A DNA stretch of 64,000 nt. Origin: Methylobacterium sp. WSM2598. Its GTDB lineage: Bacteria; Pseudomonadota; Alphaproteobacteria; Rhizobiales; Beijerinckiaceae. The position numbers and the translations under genes are program-made. The DNA is taken from NCBI RefSeq assembly GCF_000379105.1, contig NZ_KB900609.1, positions 5,802-69,801 of the forward strand, read 5' to 3'. Shown here piece by piece: positions 9,189-17,601 of the stretch; position 1 is the stretch's first letter; every line of letters begins with the position of its first letter. Below the pieces are notes generated by a model. The model had not been told where the DNA came from. It was given only the letters and a program-made list of their open reading frames with translations, and did no database searches.

Positions 9189-9235
9189 CTGGAGCAGGCT
9201 GCGCTATGCCACCAACGCAGCCTGCTCCAGCTTTT
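9189..9235 (+). terminator. Strong rho-independent terminator after the RTX gene
   Basis: A perfect 15-bp inverted repeat (CTGGAGCAGGCTGCG at 9189-9203 and its complement at 9216-9230) with a 12-base loop is followed by CTTTT. It sits 70 bases after the RTX stop and before the convergent SDR gene. It is one of the clearest intrinsic terminators in the window. Confidence 0.85.
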
Positions 9236-9308
9236 GAGACATCGTGCCTTCATGCAAGCCGCGGCGACAGGCTGCATGAGGCTACGTCCGGGGTCGGCCC
9301 CGAGCACC

Positions 9309-10067
9309 TCAGAGCCTGACACCCTCCAGGTAGCCGCGGTTCCACGTCGGACTGATCAGGATCTCGTTGACGCACACGGACGGGGGCAGGCGGGCCACGA
9401 ACAGGATCGTCTCCGCGAGGTCGTCTGCCTGAAGCATGCGCGCCTTGTCCTCCGCCGTGACCGGAACCGGACGCTTGTCGAGGATGGGCGTCGCGACCTC
9501 GCCGGGACAGATGCAGCAGGACCGGATGCCATGGCCGCATTCCTCCTGGTTCAAGCTCTCCGAGAGGGCCACGAGACCGTGCTTCGCGGCCGAGTAGGCC
9601 GGCCCCGTCAGTTTGGACACGTAGCGTCCGGCCCAGGACGACACTTGAATGATCAGGCCGTCGCGTTGGGTCCGCATGGTCGGCAGCACGAGGCGCGAGG
9701 CGTAGAAGGGCCCGTTGAGGTCGACCCCGATGACCGTGTCGATGCCAGTCGGGTCGATCTCGCTCCAACTCCGCTTCGGGACGTTCAGGCCGGCGGAGTT
9801 CACCAGGATGTCGCAGCGGCCATAATGGGCGCGAACCGCCTCCCAGGCGCGCTCGACCTCGTCGGCCCGGCCCATATCGGCGGGCGCGACGAGCGCCTCA
9901 CCCCCCGCCTCGCGGACAAGATCGGCCGTCGCCTCGAGTGTCTCCCGGCCGCGTCCCGTCAACGCGAGTCGCATCCCGGCCTTCGCGAGTGCGACCGCGG
10001 CGGCCCGGCCGATACCGGAGCCCGCCCCCGTGACCCAGGCGACCTGCCCTTCGATATTTCGCGGCAT
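9309..10067 (-). CDS. Short-chain dehydrogenase/reductase (SDR)
   Basis: 252 residues of a classical SDR: cofactor-binding glycine motif TGAGSGIG at 13-20, NSAG at 90-93, catalytic S143/S144, Y158 and K162 (YSAAK), then a PGEVATP segment. It is a cytoplasmic NAD(P)-dependent oxidoreductase. The arginine-rich stretch after beta-2 (TGRGRE) favours NADP, which is inference. The substrate cannot be deduced: it stands alone between the RTX gene and the mobile-element remnants. ATG start. Confidence 0.85.
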   Translation of the reverse strand: MPRNIEGQVAWVTGAGSGIGRAAAVALAKAGMRLALTGRGRETLEATADLVREAGGEALVAPADMGRADEVERAWEAVRAHYGRCDILVNSAGLNVPKRSWSEIDPTGIDTVIGVDLNGPFYASRLVLPTMRTQRDGLIIQVSSWAGRYVSKLTGPAYSAAKHGLVALSESLNQEECGHGIRSCCICPGEVATPILDKRPVPVTAEDKARMLQADDLAETILFVARLPPSVCVNEILISPTWNRGYLEGVRL

Positions 10068-10341
10068 GCTCGGTCTCTCCCATCATCTCGCGGTGTTCGC
10101 TTCGTACAGCCATGAGAGTGCTGGCTGGTAGGGCTGCTCCTGGGTCGGGCGATGAATTTGCTGCTCTCTATGACCGTGTCCGACGCGCGGTCAGTGCCGA
10201 GTGTCCGGACGCACTCGGAACCGGACATTCCCGACCCACACTGTGAGGGGCCGCTTTGGGTCACTCTCATCCCTTCGAGCCAAGTGCTATGGCTGATCCG
10301 GGCATCACCTAGATCTCAGCCGCTGAGGGAAGGATGCGCCT

Positions 10342-10566
10342 CTACTCGGCGCACTCGCGCAGCCACCTGTCGTGCTCAATCTGTGCTTCGTAGATCATGT
10401 CAGCGGTGGATTGGGGCGGCGCCCCCTCCTTGAACTTGATCTCGTCGGAGTTGAGCATCGCGGCACGAGCGTCGCCATAGGTCGCAAACATCCGCTCAAA
10501 GACCGCGAACTGGTACGCAGCCAGGGCCTCTGCGTGCGCCTTTCGGCGCGTCCTCCTGCTGCTCAT
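10342..10566 (-). CDS. Small hypothetical protein
   Basis: 74 residues, basic at the start (SSRRTRRK) and otherwise helical and charged, with a good ribosome-binding site (GGGGAG six bases before the ATG). No family recognised. It lies just downstream of the disrupted gene at 10656-10888 on the same strand and is probably part of the same former accessory unit. Confidence 0.5.
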   Translation of the reverse strand: MSSRRTRRKAHAEALAAYQFAVFERMFATYGDARAAMLNSDEIKFKEGAPPQSTADMIYEAQIEHDRWLRECAE

Positions 10567-10655
10567 TGTGCACTCCCCGTACGAGACCGCCGAAGGCTGC
10601 GCTCCTCAATGATGTCGCCGATCGCGATGGCGAGGTCGCTGTTCGATATCTGGAG

Positions 10656-10888
10656 CTAGTTCTCCAGGAACAGGTTGCGAGTCTTGACATTCATCCACAG
10701 CATTGTTTCAGAGAATAGCTCAACGAGACGGGCGCGCGCGGTCTCGATCTCATCCTCGGTCAGATCAGGATCTTGCCACGCGCCCACGATAATGCGATTC
10801 CGTTCCTTGAGGGTGATCTCGCCTCGGCGATAGATCTCGCGGGCGAACATCTCCTTCCAGTCGGGACGGTGCTTGGCTTCGGTCCGAC
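10656..10888 (-). pseudogene. C-terminal remnant of a hypothetical gene cut by an IS element
   Basis: The minus frame ending at 10656 encodes about 76 residues of a charged, helical protein (for example GAWQDPDLTEDEIETARARL, ending NLFLEN). Upstream the frame runs straight into the left edge of the IS3-family remnant near 10888, and the ATG at 10979 lies inside the transposase, so the original start is gone. The family is not recognised. It is not the missing part of the integrase on the other side of the IS, so the insertion was accompanied by a deletion or rearrangement. Confidence 0.6.
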
Positions 10889-10933
10889 ATTTTAAAAAAG
10901 GCCATCGGCATCTTCGCGGAGACGCCGCGATGA
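10886..10933 (+). pseudogene. orfA C-terminal fragment with slippery frameshift motif
   Basis: In the frame one off from orfB, codons from 10886 read SDILKK and continue to a TGA at 10931-10933, the expected C-terminus of an IS3 orfA. The run TTTTAAAAAAG at 10890-10900 contains A6G, the classic minus-one programmed frameshift site that makes the OrfAB fusion transposase. The rest of orfA is absent. Confidence 0.6.
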
Positions 10934-11793
10934 AGTTCCGTTTCATCGATGACCACCAGGGCACTTGGCCCGTGTGCACCCTCTGCCGCGCGCTGCGGGT
11001 CTCGCCATCCGGCTACGACGCGTGGCGCTCGCGGCCCGAGAGCACCCGGGCAGCCGAGAACCGCGTGCTCCTCGAGGAGGTGCGCCGCCTGCATGCGCGT
11101 CATCACGGCCGCTACGGCTCGCCCCGCATGCACGCGGCTTTGCGTGCCGAGGGCCGGGGCGTCAGCCGTGGTCGCATCGAGCGGCTCATGCGGCGACACG
11201 GCATCCGCGCCACGGCGGCAGGCCGCGACCGGCCCGGCACGACCGACAGCCGTCACGGCCTGCCGGTTGCCCCCAACCTGCTCGAGCAGCGCTTCACCGC
11301 CTCGGCTCCCAACCAGATCTGGCTGGCGGACATCACCTACGTGCCCACCGGTGAGGGCTGGCTCTCCCTCGCCGCCGTTCTCGATCTCGCGACGCGCAAG
11401 GTCGTGGGCTGGGCGATGCGCGAGCATCTCCGCACGGAGCTGGCAGCAGCCGCTCTCCTGATGGCCGTTCAGCGGCAGCGCCCCGCGCCGGGGCTGATCC
11501 AACACACCGACCGCGGCTGCCAATATGCGTCGGGCGAGTACCGGCGGCTCCTGGACGCGGCAGGCCTCAAGGCCTCCATGAGCCGCCGTGGCAACGGCCT
11601 GGACAACGCACCGATGGAGAGCTTCTTCCACACGCTTAAGGTCGAGCTCGTCCATCAGCGCCGCTGGGCAACCCGGGACGAGGCGCGGCGCGAGCTCTTC
11701 TCCGACAGCGAGGGCTACGCCAATCGGCAACGGATCCACGCGGCCCTCGAATATACGACACCCGAGCAGGCCGAGCGGCAGATGGTGAGCTAA
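10930..11793 (+). CDS. IS3-family transposase OrfB (DDE integrase domain)
   Basis: 287 residues from the ATG that overlaps the orfA stop (ATGA); the frame is open slightly upstream, as needed for frameshift fusion. An HTH_21-like N-terminal part (RYGSPRMHAAL) precedes the integrase catalytic core with D134 (WLADITYV), D194 (IQHTDRG) and E230 (NAPMESFFHTLK), the DDE triad that binds two metal ions. The catalytic part looks intact, but with orfA deleted the active OrfAB cannot be made from this copy. Confidence 0.88.
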   Translation: MKFRFIDDHQGTWPVCTLCRALRVSPSGYDAWRSRPESTRAAENRVLLEEVRRLHARHHGRYGSPRMHAALRAEGRGVSRGRIERLMRRHGIRATAAGRDRPGTTDSRHGLPVAPNLLEQRFTASAPNQIWLADITYVPTGEGWLSLAAVLDLATRKVVGWAMREHLRTELAAAALLMAVQRQRPAPGLIQHTDRGCQYASGEYRRLLDAAGLKASMSRRGNGLDNAPMESFFHTLKVELVHQRRWATRDEARRELFSDSEGYANRQRIHAALEYTTPEQAERQMVS

Positions 11794-11818
11794 CTGCGTC
11801 CACCGAAACGGTGGAGGA

Positions 11819-12160
11819 TCAGAACAGGGCCGCAGCGGTGTCAAACCGGTCACGGTCGGCCAAGCGAAGGTCGCTGGCCCTGCGCGCCTCAATCTTCTCG
11901 GTGCCAGGATCCCGGCCGGACGCCACTGCCACCAGGGCGTGGCGGGCGAGCTCGCGGGCGCTGGCGAGGTCGATGCCCGGATAACCGCCGATCGTGTACT
12001 TCCGGCTACGGCTGCCGGCCCGGTAGCGGACGGCCCACGATTTTGAGCCGGAGGGCTGGCACACGAGGTACAGCCCCGGGATCAGCCCGTCCCGGATCTC
12101 CGCCCGGACAGGGCCGCCCTTCAGGGCTTCGATCGCCCGGACGGTAAGGGCTTTCGGCAT
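11819..12160 (-). pseudogene. Tyrosine integrase, N-terminal part only, truncated by the IS
   Basis: 113 residues that match the arm-binding DUF4102 domain of P4-type integrases (LTVRAIEALK near the start, then SWAVRYR, KYTIGGYPG, ASARELARHAL). A full enzyme has about 400 residues; the core-binding and catalytic R-H-R-Y domains are absent. The reading frame runs into the right end of the IS and stops at a TGA formed by the IS terminus. It points away from the tRNA fragment about 180 bases upstream, the usual layout of an integrase beside its attachment site. Confidence 0.8.
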
Positions 12161-12338
12161 AGGTTCGCTCCGGAACCGTTGGTCTGATGCGGGTAGCGCC
12201 GGGGTAAAATCGGACGCGCGTTAAGTCCTGTTAGGCTTAGGGAGTAACACTAGCCCACAGAGCGAGAAAAACAAGCCGTATCAGCATCTTGCCAGAGAGC
12301 CACCCTGTGAGACATTGTTGCCGTGATTTCGGCATTTT

Positions 12339-12390
<52 letters not shown>

Positions 12391-12943
12391 ATCCACCCCC
12401 TGGCCCGCAGGATGGTCCGAGCCGCCGTCAGCGCGGCGGTCCGGTGTCGGGCCCGCACCGCGCGCATGCCGCCCGGGCGCCATGCGGTTCTCGATCGAGC
12501 GGTTCAGCCTCGCCATCCGGCAAGGCCGACATCGGCTGGCTGACTCGATGACCGGCCCGAACGGTGCCGCGCGAGGTCCGGATCAGCGAGACAGCGCCGG
12601 GCCGGCGGCACCCAGCGCCTGGACGGCGGGAAGGAAGCGCCGCCGCAGGGCGATCATCCGCGCGGCCTCGTCGCCGAGGCCCTGGTGCGCGCCGGGTCCT
12701 CCCGCTCGCCGCCGCACGGCCTGAGTGATGCTCACGATCCCGGGTTTCACGACCTGGCCTGCGCGCCTCGGCCGAAATGACTCGGCCTGCATGGCGGCGA
12801 GTGTGCCGGGTGACCGCCCCTCCGCGGCGGCGCCCCGTCCCGGCGGCCCCGTCATCCACACGCGACGCGCGCCATGCTTGACGGACTCGGCGCTCGCCCG
12901 CGGATGCCTTAACCCTATGGCCCGGCCGGGATCGGCCGGCCGG
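12391..12943. other. Gene-poor stretch beyond the att site
   Basis: 553 bases with no convincing gene. A minus frame at 12583-12861 (92 residues, or 69 from an internal ATG at 12792) is possible but has no recognisable domain and an unremarkable composition. I treat it as unsupported. No terminator or promoter stands out. Confidence 0.35.
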
Positions 12944-13150
12944 TCAGAGTCCGGCCGAGCGCCAGAACAGGGCCGTGATCGATGCCAGGATCATGAACCA
13001 CGCCCCGAGCAGCAGGGGCACCGACCGGCGGCGCGCCGCGCGCCGGTTGTCGTTGCCGGGCCGCGGCGGCCGCCCGCGCAGCACGCCGTAGCCGTAGGTC
13101 GTCGCGACCGGGTCGCGACGCGGTGGGACGGACTTGCGCAGGCTCGACAT
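12944..13150 (-). CDS. Small single-span membrane protein, unknown function
   Basis: 68 residues: a basic, Pro-rich N-terminal half (RGRPPRPGNDNRRAARRR) followed by one hydrophobic helix (VPLLLGAWFMILASITALFW, about 44-63). It would sit in the inner membrane with the basic part in the cytoplasm. The GNDNRR motif occurs in many short alphaproteobacterial proteins. A longer frame from 13217 exists in another phase but is less protein-like. Confidence 0.5.
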   Translation of the reverse strand: MSSLRKSVPPRRDPVATTYGYGVLRGRPPRPGNDNRRAARRRSVPLLLGAWFMILASITALFWRSAGL

Positions 13151-13239
13151 GAAGACAGTTTACCACGGAGGGCGTCGAACGGGAGCCCTTCTTGCCAGCG
13201 TCTTTCGGCGATTTCACGGCGGCGCCGGCCGCTGCGGCG

Positions 13240-13503
13240 TCATGCCCAGTGGGTGAGCCAGCTGCGCAGCCGGCCGGCGGCGGGCCGGTCGCGGCGCCCG
13301 GCGAGGTGCTGGTCGATCCAGTGCGGACTCAGGATCTCGCCGTCCTCGGTGACGATCCAGGGCAGCGCGTCGGGGTCGCCCGCGCAGTCGGCGGCCGCGA
13401 GGAGCGCCTGTTCCAGGGTCGGGTAGATCCGCGCCTCCCCGGGCGGCGCGGCACGGTTCGCGTGCCAGATCATCAGCTCGGCCGGACGATCCATCTGCGA
13501 CAT
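13240..13503 (-). CDS. Small hypothetical protein
   Basis: 87 residues from the ATG at 13503, preceded by a GGAG-containing leader; the frame is open 40 codons further upstream, but that part is arginine-rich and unlikely to be coding. The sequence is compact and soluble, with motifs YPTLEQALLAA and WIVTEDGEILSPHWI, reminiscent of short proteins of unknown function common in Methylobacteriaceae. No catalytic residues can be named. Confidence 0.55.
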   Translation of the reverse strand: MSQMDRPAELMIWHANRAAPPGEARIYPTLEQALLAAADCAGDPDALPWIVTEDGEILSPHWIDQHLAGRRDRPAAGRLRSWLTHWA

Positions 13504-13613
13504 CGGCAGCGCTCCATCTTCCGAAGGTCGCGCCGATGATGCGCCGTGGCGGCTCTGGCCATGATGACCGCCGCATTGCCATCCCGTAATGCGGCGGGGC
13601 CGGTCCGCGCGCC

Positions 13614-13658
13614 GCCGGATCACTCACCGCCGGATCACTCGCCGCCGGATCACTCGCC
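13614..13658. repeat. Tandem array, 15 bp x 3, overlapping the antiporter stop codon
   Basis: Three head-to-tail copies of GCCGGATCACTCGCC (first copy has one change). On the minus strand each unit carries GAGTGA, so the antiporter stop at 13650-13652 is repeated in the two further units downstream. It is likely a slippage product. Confidence 0.8.
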
Positions 13659-15473
13659 CCCCAGCGCCTCCCGATGCGGGCGCAGTTCCGGCGCGCCGAG
13701 GGCGGGGGCGGCCTCCGGGACCGGGTCGGACCGGCTCTCGGCGCGGCTCGAATCGACGAAGACCCGCGCCTCGCCCTCGCTGATGCCGAGGCTGCGCAGG
13801 GCGTAGAGGGTCATGCCGAAACCGAGTTCGCGCTCGGGCATCAGGACGAGCCCGACCCCCTCCGCCTCCAGGTGCCGGCGCTCGGCGTCGCTGTGGGTGC
13901 GCACCAGCGTGTCGATGCCGGGATTCGCCTCCCGGGCGATGGCGATGAGGTGGCGGGCCTGATGCGCGTCGGGGCTCGCCACGACGAGGAGCCGGGCGCG
14001 CCCGATCCCGGCGGCCTCCAGGATGCCGGGCGCCGCCGCGTCGCCGAACACCGTCTCGCGCCCGGCCTTGCGCAATTCCTCGACCCGGCGGCGATCGCGC
14101 TCGACCACCACGTAGGGCAGGTCCCAGGCGTCGAGGGCGCGGCCGATGCTGCTGCCGACCCGTCCGAACCCGACCACGACCGCGTGGCCCGCCCGCCGCC
14201 CGCGCGCACCGCTCACCTGCGGCAGCGGCCCGGCGCCGCGCCGCTCGAAGCGGGCGGCGAGGCCGGGCCGGGCGTCGAGGAGCGCCACCAAGCGCCCGAT
14301 CCCGGCGAAGAACAGCGGATTGAGGGTGATGGACAGCAGCGCGCCGGCCAGGATCAGGTCGCGTCCCTCGAGCGGCAGCAGCTTCAGCCCGATGCCGAGC
14401 CCCACCAGGATGAAGGAGAACTCGCCGATCTGCGCGAGGCTCGCCGCGATGGTGAGCGCGGTGTCGAGCGGGTGGCGGAAGGCCAGCACGATCGCGACCG
14501 CGGCGATGGACTTGCCGATCAGGATGATGGCGAGCACGGCGAGCACCGCGAGGGGCTGCGCCAGCAGGATGCCGGGATCGAACAGCATCCCGACCGAGAC
14601 GAAGAACAGGACCGCGAAGGCGTCCTGGAGCGGCAGCGAATTCGCGGCGGCCTGGTGGCTCAGGTCGGATTCGGCGAGCACCATCCCGGCGAAGAAGGCG
14701 CCGAGCGCGAAGGAGACGCCGAACAGCTCCGCCGAGCCGAAGGCGATGCCGAGGGCGAGGGCCAGCACGGCGAGGGTGAAGAGTTCCCGCGACCCCGTCC
14801 GGGCCGCCTGGTCGAGGAGCCAGGGCACGAGGCGCCGCCCGCCGACGAGCATCAGCCCGGCGAAGGCCGCGACCTTGGCCAGGGTCAGGCCGAGGGTCAG
14901 CCAGAGCGGCCCGCCGGCCGCGTGCGCGGCGCCCGCCCCCTCGCCGCCGAGGGGACCCGCCAGCGCCGGGAGCAGCACCAGGGCGAGGACCATCGCCAGA
15001 TCCTCGACGATGAGCCAGCCCACCGCGATCCGGCCCTTGTCGCTGTCGAGCAGGCCGCGCTCCTCCAGCGCCCGCAGCAGCACCACGGTGGAGGCGACCG
15101 AGAGCGCGAGCCCGAAGACGATCCCGGCGCCCGCGCTCCAGCCGAAGCCGAGGGCCAGGGCGAGGCCCATCAGCGTGGCGACGGCGATCTGCACCACGGC
15201 CCCGGGCAGCGCGATGGCGCGCACGGCCATCAGGTCGCCGATCGAGAAGTGCAGCCCGACCCCGAACATCAGCAGGATCACGCCGATCTCGGCGAGCTGG
15301 CCGGCCAGTTCCCCGTTTCCGACGAAGCCCGGCGTGTGCGGGCCGATGGCGATGCCGGCGATCAGGTAGCCGACGAGCGGCGGCAGGCGCAGGCGCTGCG
15401 CCAGCATGCCCCCGGCGAAGGCGAAGACGAGGCCGAGGGCGATGATGGCGATCAGCTCGGTGGCGTGCGGCAC
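13650..15473 (-). CDS. CPA2-family cation:proton antiporter with RCK domain (YbaL/KefB-like)
   Basis: 607 residues. The first 395 or so form about 12 hydrophobic segments of the Na/H exchanger fold, with the conserved acidic residue D158 in GWLIVEDLA. A cytoplasmic RCK N-domain begins near residue 425 with the nucleotide-binding motif VVGFGRVGSSIG, expected to bind NAD(H) or similar. It exports K or Na in exchange for H in the inner membrane, in pH or electrophile stress. There is no separate KefF/KefG-like subunit next to it. The stop lies in a tandem repeat. Confidence 0.88.
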   Translation of the reverse strand: MPHATELIAIIALGLVFAFAGGMLAQRLRLPPLVGYLIAGIAIGPHTPGFVGNGELAGQLAEIGVILLMFGVGLHFSIGDLMAVRAIALPGAVVQIAVATLMGLALALGFGWSAGAGIVFGLALSVASTVVLLRALEERGLLDSDKGRIAVGWLIVEDLAMVLALVLLPALAGPLGGEGAGAAHAAGGPLWLTLGLTLAKVAAFAGLMLVGGRRLVPWLLDQAARTGSRELFTLAVLALALGIAFGSAELFGVSFALGAFFAGMVLAESDLSHQAAANSLPLQDAFAVLFFVSVGMLFDPGILLAQPLAVLAVLAIILIGKSIAAVAIVLAFRHPLDTALTIAASLAQIGEFSFILVGLGIGLKLLPLEGRDLILAGALLSITLNPLFFAGIGRLVALLDARPGLAARFERRGAGPLPQVSGARGRRAGHAVVVGFGRVGSSIGRALDAWDLPYVVVERDRRRVEELRKAGRETVFGDAAAPGILEAAGIGRARLLVVASPDAHQARHLIAIAREANPGIDTLVRTHSDAERRHLEAEGVGLVLMPERELGFGMTLYALRSLGISEGEARVFVDSSRAESRSDPVPEAAPALGAPELRPHREALGGE

Positions 15474-15553
15474 GGTGCGTCGGCCTCCTCAACTCGTGGT
15501 GTCGGGGCCAGGATAGCAGCTTCGGGCCCGCCTTGTGCGGATCCTGCCGCGGA

Positions 15554-15736
15554 TCAGCGCGGGGGCAGGGACGCGCCGGAGCGGATCGGGTCCTCGGCCT
15601 CGGGGGCCGGTCCGGGCGCCGCCGCCGCGCCGTGGCGCGGCCAGCGCAGGGACAGCCGGCCCGGACGCGCCGCCACGACGATCACGATCGCGCCGACCAG
15701 GCCGGAGGTCATCACGAGGATCTCGATCGGGATCAT
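15554..15736 (-). CDS. Small membrane protein, 60 residues
   Basis: Starts MIPIEILVMTSG and has one transmembrane helix at about residues 4-23, then a basic segment and a Pro/Ala-rich tail. Too short for confident family assignment. It follows the promoter side of the antiporter gene at a distance of 81 bases and shares its strand. The strong hydrophobic start and sensible codon choice support it as a real gene. Confidence 0.45.
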   Translation of the reverse strand: MIPIEILVMTSGLVGAIVIVVAARPGRLSLRWPRHGAAAAPGPAPEAEDPIRSGASLPPR

Positions 15737-15853
15737 GCGTGGGCCTTGCTGGGGGGCGGGCGGAGCCGGGCGGGCCGCGGCGCGGGCCGCTCCCTCGCCG
15801 CGGGTGCTCGCCCCCGGCCTCGCCGCTCTATCGCGGCGCCGCCGCGGCGGCCT

Positions 15854-15920
15854 ATGTGACATCCGGCCATGTGACATCCCGCCATGTGATGGCGAGGCAG
15901 GCGACGGCGAGGCAGGCGAC
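15854..15920. repeat. Two adjacent 15-bp tandem duplications
   Basis: ATGTGACATCCSGCC occurs at 15854-15868 and 15869-15883, followed by a half copy. GGCGAGGCAGGCGAC occurs at 15891-15905 and 15906-15920. Both lie in the 291-base gap between the small membrane gene and the DUF2147 gene, where I see no other feature. Confidence 0.75.
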
Positions 15921-16027
15921 GCCCCGCCCCCGCCGGGGTCGTCGGCCCTCCCGCGCCGCGGCGCGCGGGTTGCGGTGCGGGCGGTCGCGTCGTACTTCCG
16001 CGCACGGCCGCACCGGAGGAGACCTGC

Positions 16028-16627
16028 ATGATGAAGCCCTTGAGCCGGGGCCTTGCCGCCCTCGGCCTCTTCGTCCCCACGGCGGTCCTCGCCGCGCCGA
16101 AAGATCCGAGCGGCGTCTGGCTGACCGAGGACGGCCGGGCCCGGATCCGGGTCGAGAAGTGCCTCACCCGCAGCGACCGGGTCTGCGGCTACGTGGTCTG
16201 GTTGAAGACCCCGCTCAACGACCAGGGCCAGCCGCGCATCGACTTCAAGAACACCGATCCGAAGAAGCGCAACCGCCCCTCCCTCGGGCACCAGCTGATC
16301 ATGGGCCTCAAGCCCAATGCCGACGACCATTACGAGGGTCAGATCTACAATTCCGAGGACGGAAAGAACTACGACGTCGCGATCTGGGTGGACGATCCGT
16401 CCGAGCTGACCGTGCGCGGCTGCCTGCTCGGCTTCCTGTGCGGCTCGCAGACCTGGAAGAAGACCGCCGACGTTGCGCCCGGCCAGCTCACCGGCCCGAC
16501 CAACGGCGCGGGCGGCCCGCGCGCCGACGCGGAGTGGACGCCCAAGCCGCCGGCCCCGAAGCCGTCCGCGGCCGCACCCGCCGGGACGCCCTCGGCCGCT
16601 CGGCCGGAGCCCTCGGCCAAGCCCTGA
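16028..16627 (+). CDS. DUF2147 domain-containing exported protein
   Basis: 199 residues with a signal peptide (cleavage near VLAAPK at 20-25) and a DUF2147 domain: DPSGVWLTEDGRARIRV, then GYVVWLK, a YEGQIYNSEDGKNYD strand and a GCLLGFLCGSQTW block. DUF2147 proteins are periplasmic lipocalin-like beta barrels of unknown ligand. A Pro/Ala-rich tail of about 50 residues follows. GGAGGAGA is 7-10 bases before the first of two adjacent ATG codons. Confidence 0.85.
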   Translation: MMKPLSRGLAALGLFVPTAVLAAPKDPSGVWLTEDGRARIRVEKCLTRSDRVCGYVVWLKTPLNDQGQPRIDFKNTDPKKRNRPSLGHQLIMGLKPNADDHYEGQIYNSEDGKNYDVAIWVDDPSELTVRGCLLGFLCGSQTWKKTADVAPGQLTGPTNGAGGPRADAEWTPKPPAPKPSAAAPAGTPSAARPEPSAKP

Positions 16628-17029
16628 CGACCCGGCCCCGGGGGCGCTCCCGCCACCCATCCACACCCCATTGCGGCCCGGGCGCGGCCGGCCCGCCTCT
16701 CTCATTGGTTGTATCGCCCGGGCGGCCGGCGCGGGCCGTTCCGCGCCCGACCCAAACGCTTGTCGGCGCGGAGGTTTGCGGCGCCGGTCCGCCCTCCGCA
16801 CCGCCCTCCGGGCGCCGCTCGCCCCGGGGAAGATCCGCCGCAGGTCAGCTTTCGCCGAGAGGTCGTCGGTTCGTCGCTTCGTAACAACTTTAGTTTGGCT
16901 GAACCGAAATGATGAGCCCGCACCGCGGTAATCGGAAGGTCGGGTAAGCACAGAGCGGATCCAGATAACGATTGACGGTCGCAGCTTTTTCCCGCACCTG
17001 AAAAGGAGTTTCTCGGCGGGGCATTCCTC
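16628..17029. other. Long leader/promoter region of the MucR gene
   Basis: 402 bases without a gene. Most is very GC-rich, but 16880-16910 is an AT-rich island (AACAACTTTAGTTTGGCTGAA) of the kind bound by MucR/Ros proteins, and AAAAGGAG lies close to the MucR start. Autoregulation is likely by analogy with MucR; no operator can be proven here. Confidence 0.4.
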
Positions 17030-17506
17030 ATGACCAGCGACCCATCGGCGGACCAGGCGGGCCTGGTCAATCTCGCGGCCGATATCGTGTCGGCGTATGT
17101 GGCGAACAATTCGGTGCCGCTGGGAGATCTCGGCGGGCTGATCGTGTCGGTGCACAAGTCCCTGGCGACGATCGTGTCGCCGCCGCCGCCGGAGCCGGCC
17201 AAGCCGGTGCCGCCGATCCCGATCAGGAAGACGGTGACGCCGGACGCGATCATCTCGCTGGAGGACGGCAAGCCCTACAAGTCGCTGAAGCGGCACCTGT
17301 CCGGGCGCGGGCTCACCCCCGAGCAGTACCGGGAGAAGTGGGGCCTGCCGCCGGACTACCCGATGGTGGCGGCGACCTACGCGGCCCAGCGCTCCGAACT
17401 CGCCAAGAGCCTCGGCCTCGGCCAGCTGCGCCGCGAGCGCGCGGCGCGCAAGCCCGAGCCGGCCCAGCCGCCCCGCAAGCGCGGGCGCCCGCGCAAGGCG
17501 ACCTGA
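17030..17506 (+). CDS. MucR/Ros-family transcriptional regulator lacking the zinc ligands
   Basis: 158 residues with the MucR layout: an N-terminal oligomerisation region (LAADIVSAYVANN), a Pro-rich linker, the DNA-binding core (ISLEDGKPYKSLKRHL...LTPEQYREKWGLP) and a basic AT-hook-like tail (RKRGRPRK). In most relatives the first zinc ligand is a Cys just before LEDG; here it is S76. The second His after H89 is also missing (RHLSGRG). Some rhizobial homologues are known to fold without zinc, so the protein may still bind DNA. It is likely a global regulator of surface and cell-cycle genes. Confidence 0.87.
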   Translation: MTSDPSADQAGLVNLAADIVSAYVANNSVPLGDLGGLIVSVHKSLATIVSPPPPEPAKPVPPIPIRKTVTPDAIISLEDGKPYKSLKRHLSGRGLTPEQYREKWGLPPDYPMVAATYAAQRSELAKSLGLGQLRRERAARKPEPAQPPRKRGRPRKAT

Positions 17507-17564
17507 GCCGAAGAGGGCCGGGGCGTCTCGGCGTCGCGCGCGCCGGCCCGGGGGGGCCGACGGT

Positions 17565-17596
17565 CTTGCCCGATGCGCGTCTTGCCCGATGCGCGT
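17565..17596. repeat. Perfect 16-bp tandem duplication
   Basis: CTTGCCCGATGCGCGT occurs twice in a row (17565-17580, 17581-17596) in the 95-base gap between the convergent mucR and glycosyltransferase genes. Confidence 0.85.
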
Positions 17597-17601
17597 CGGG
17601 A

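Larger units (their letters stand above)
10880..11821 (+). mobile_element. IS3-family insertion sequence, left end deleted
   Basis: Contains the last codons of orfA, a complete orfB and the right terminus. The right end (11794-11821) includes the palindrome CCACCGAAACGGTGG and finishes in GGAGGATCA. No matching left inverted repeat or orfA body is found upstream: sequence homology to an IS3 orfA begins only around 10886, so most of orfA and the left end are missing. The element therefore cannot move by itself. The left boundary is uncertain by about 10 bases. Confidence 0.75.

Noticed and set aside
10197-10218. Inverted repeat CCGAGTG...CACTCGG as terminator of the SDR or hypothetical gene
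   Set aside because: Only 7-bp arms, no U run and wrong side of the neighbouring genes; left unannotated.
12583-12861. Hypothetical 92-residue minus-strand gene
   Set aside because: No ribosome-binding site, domain or context to separate it from random GC-rich frames.
13624-15492. 622-residue minus-strand frame overlapping the antiporter
   Set aside because: Arginine/proline-rich shadow of the real antiporter frame; the real one has clear membrane helices and an RCK motif.
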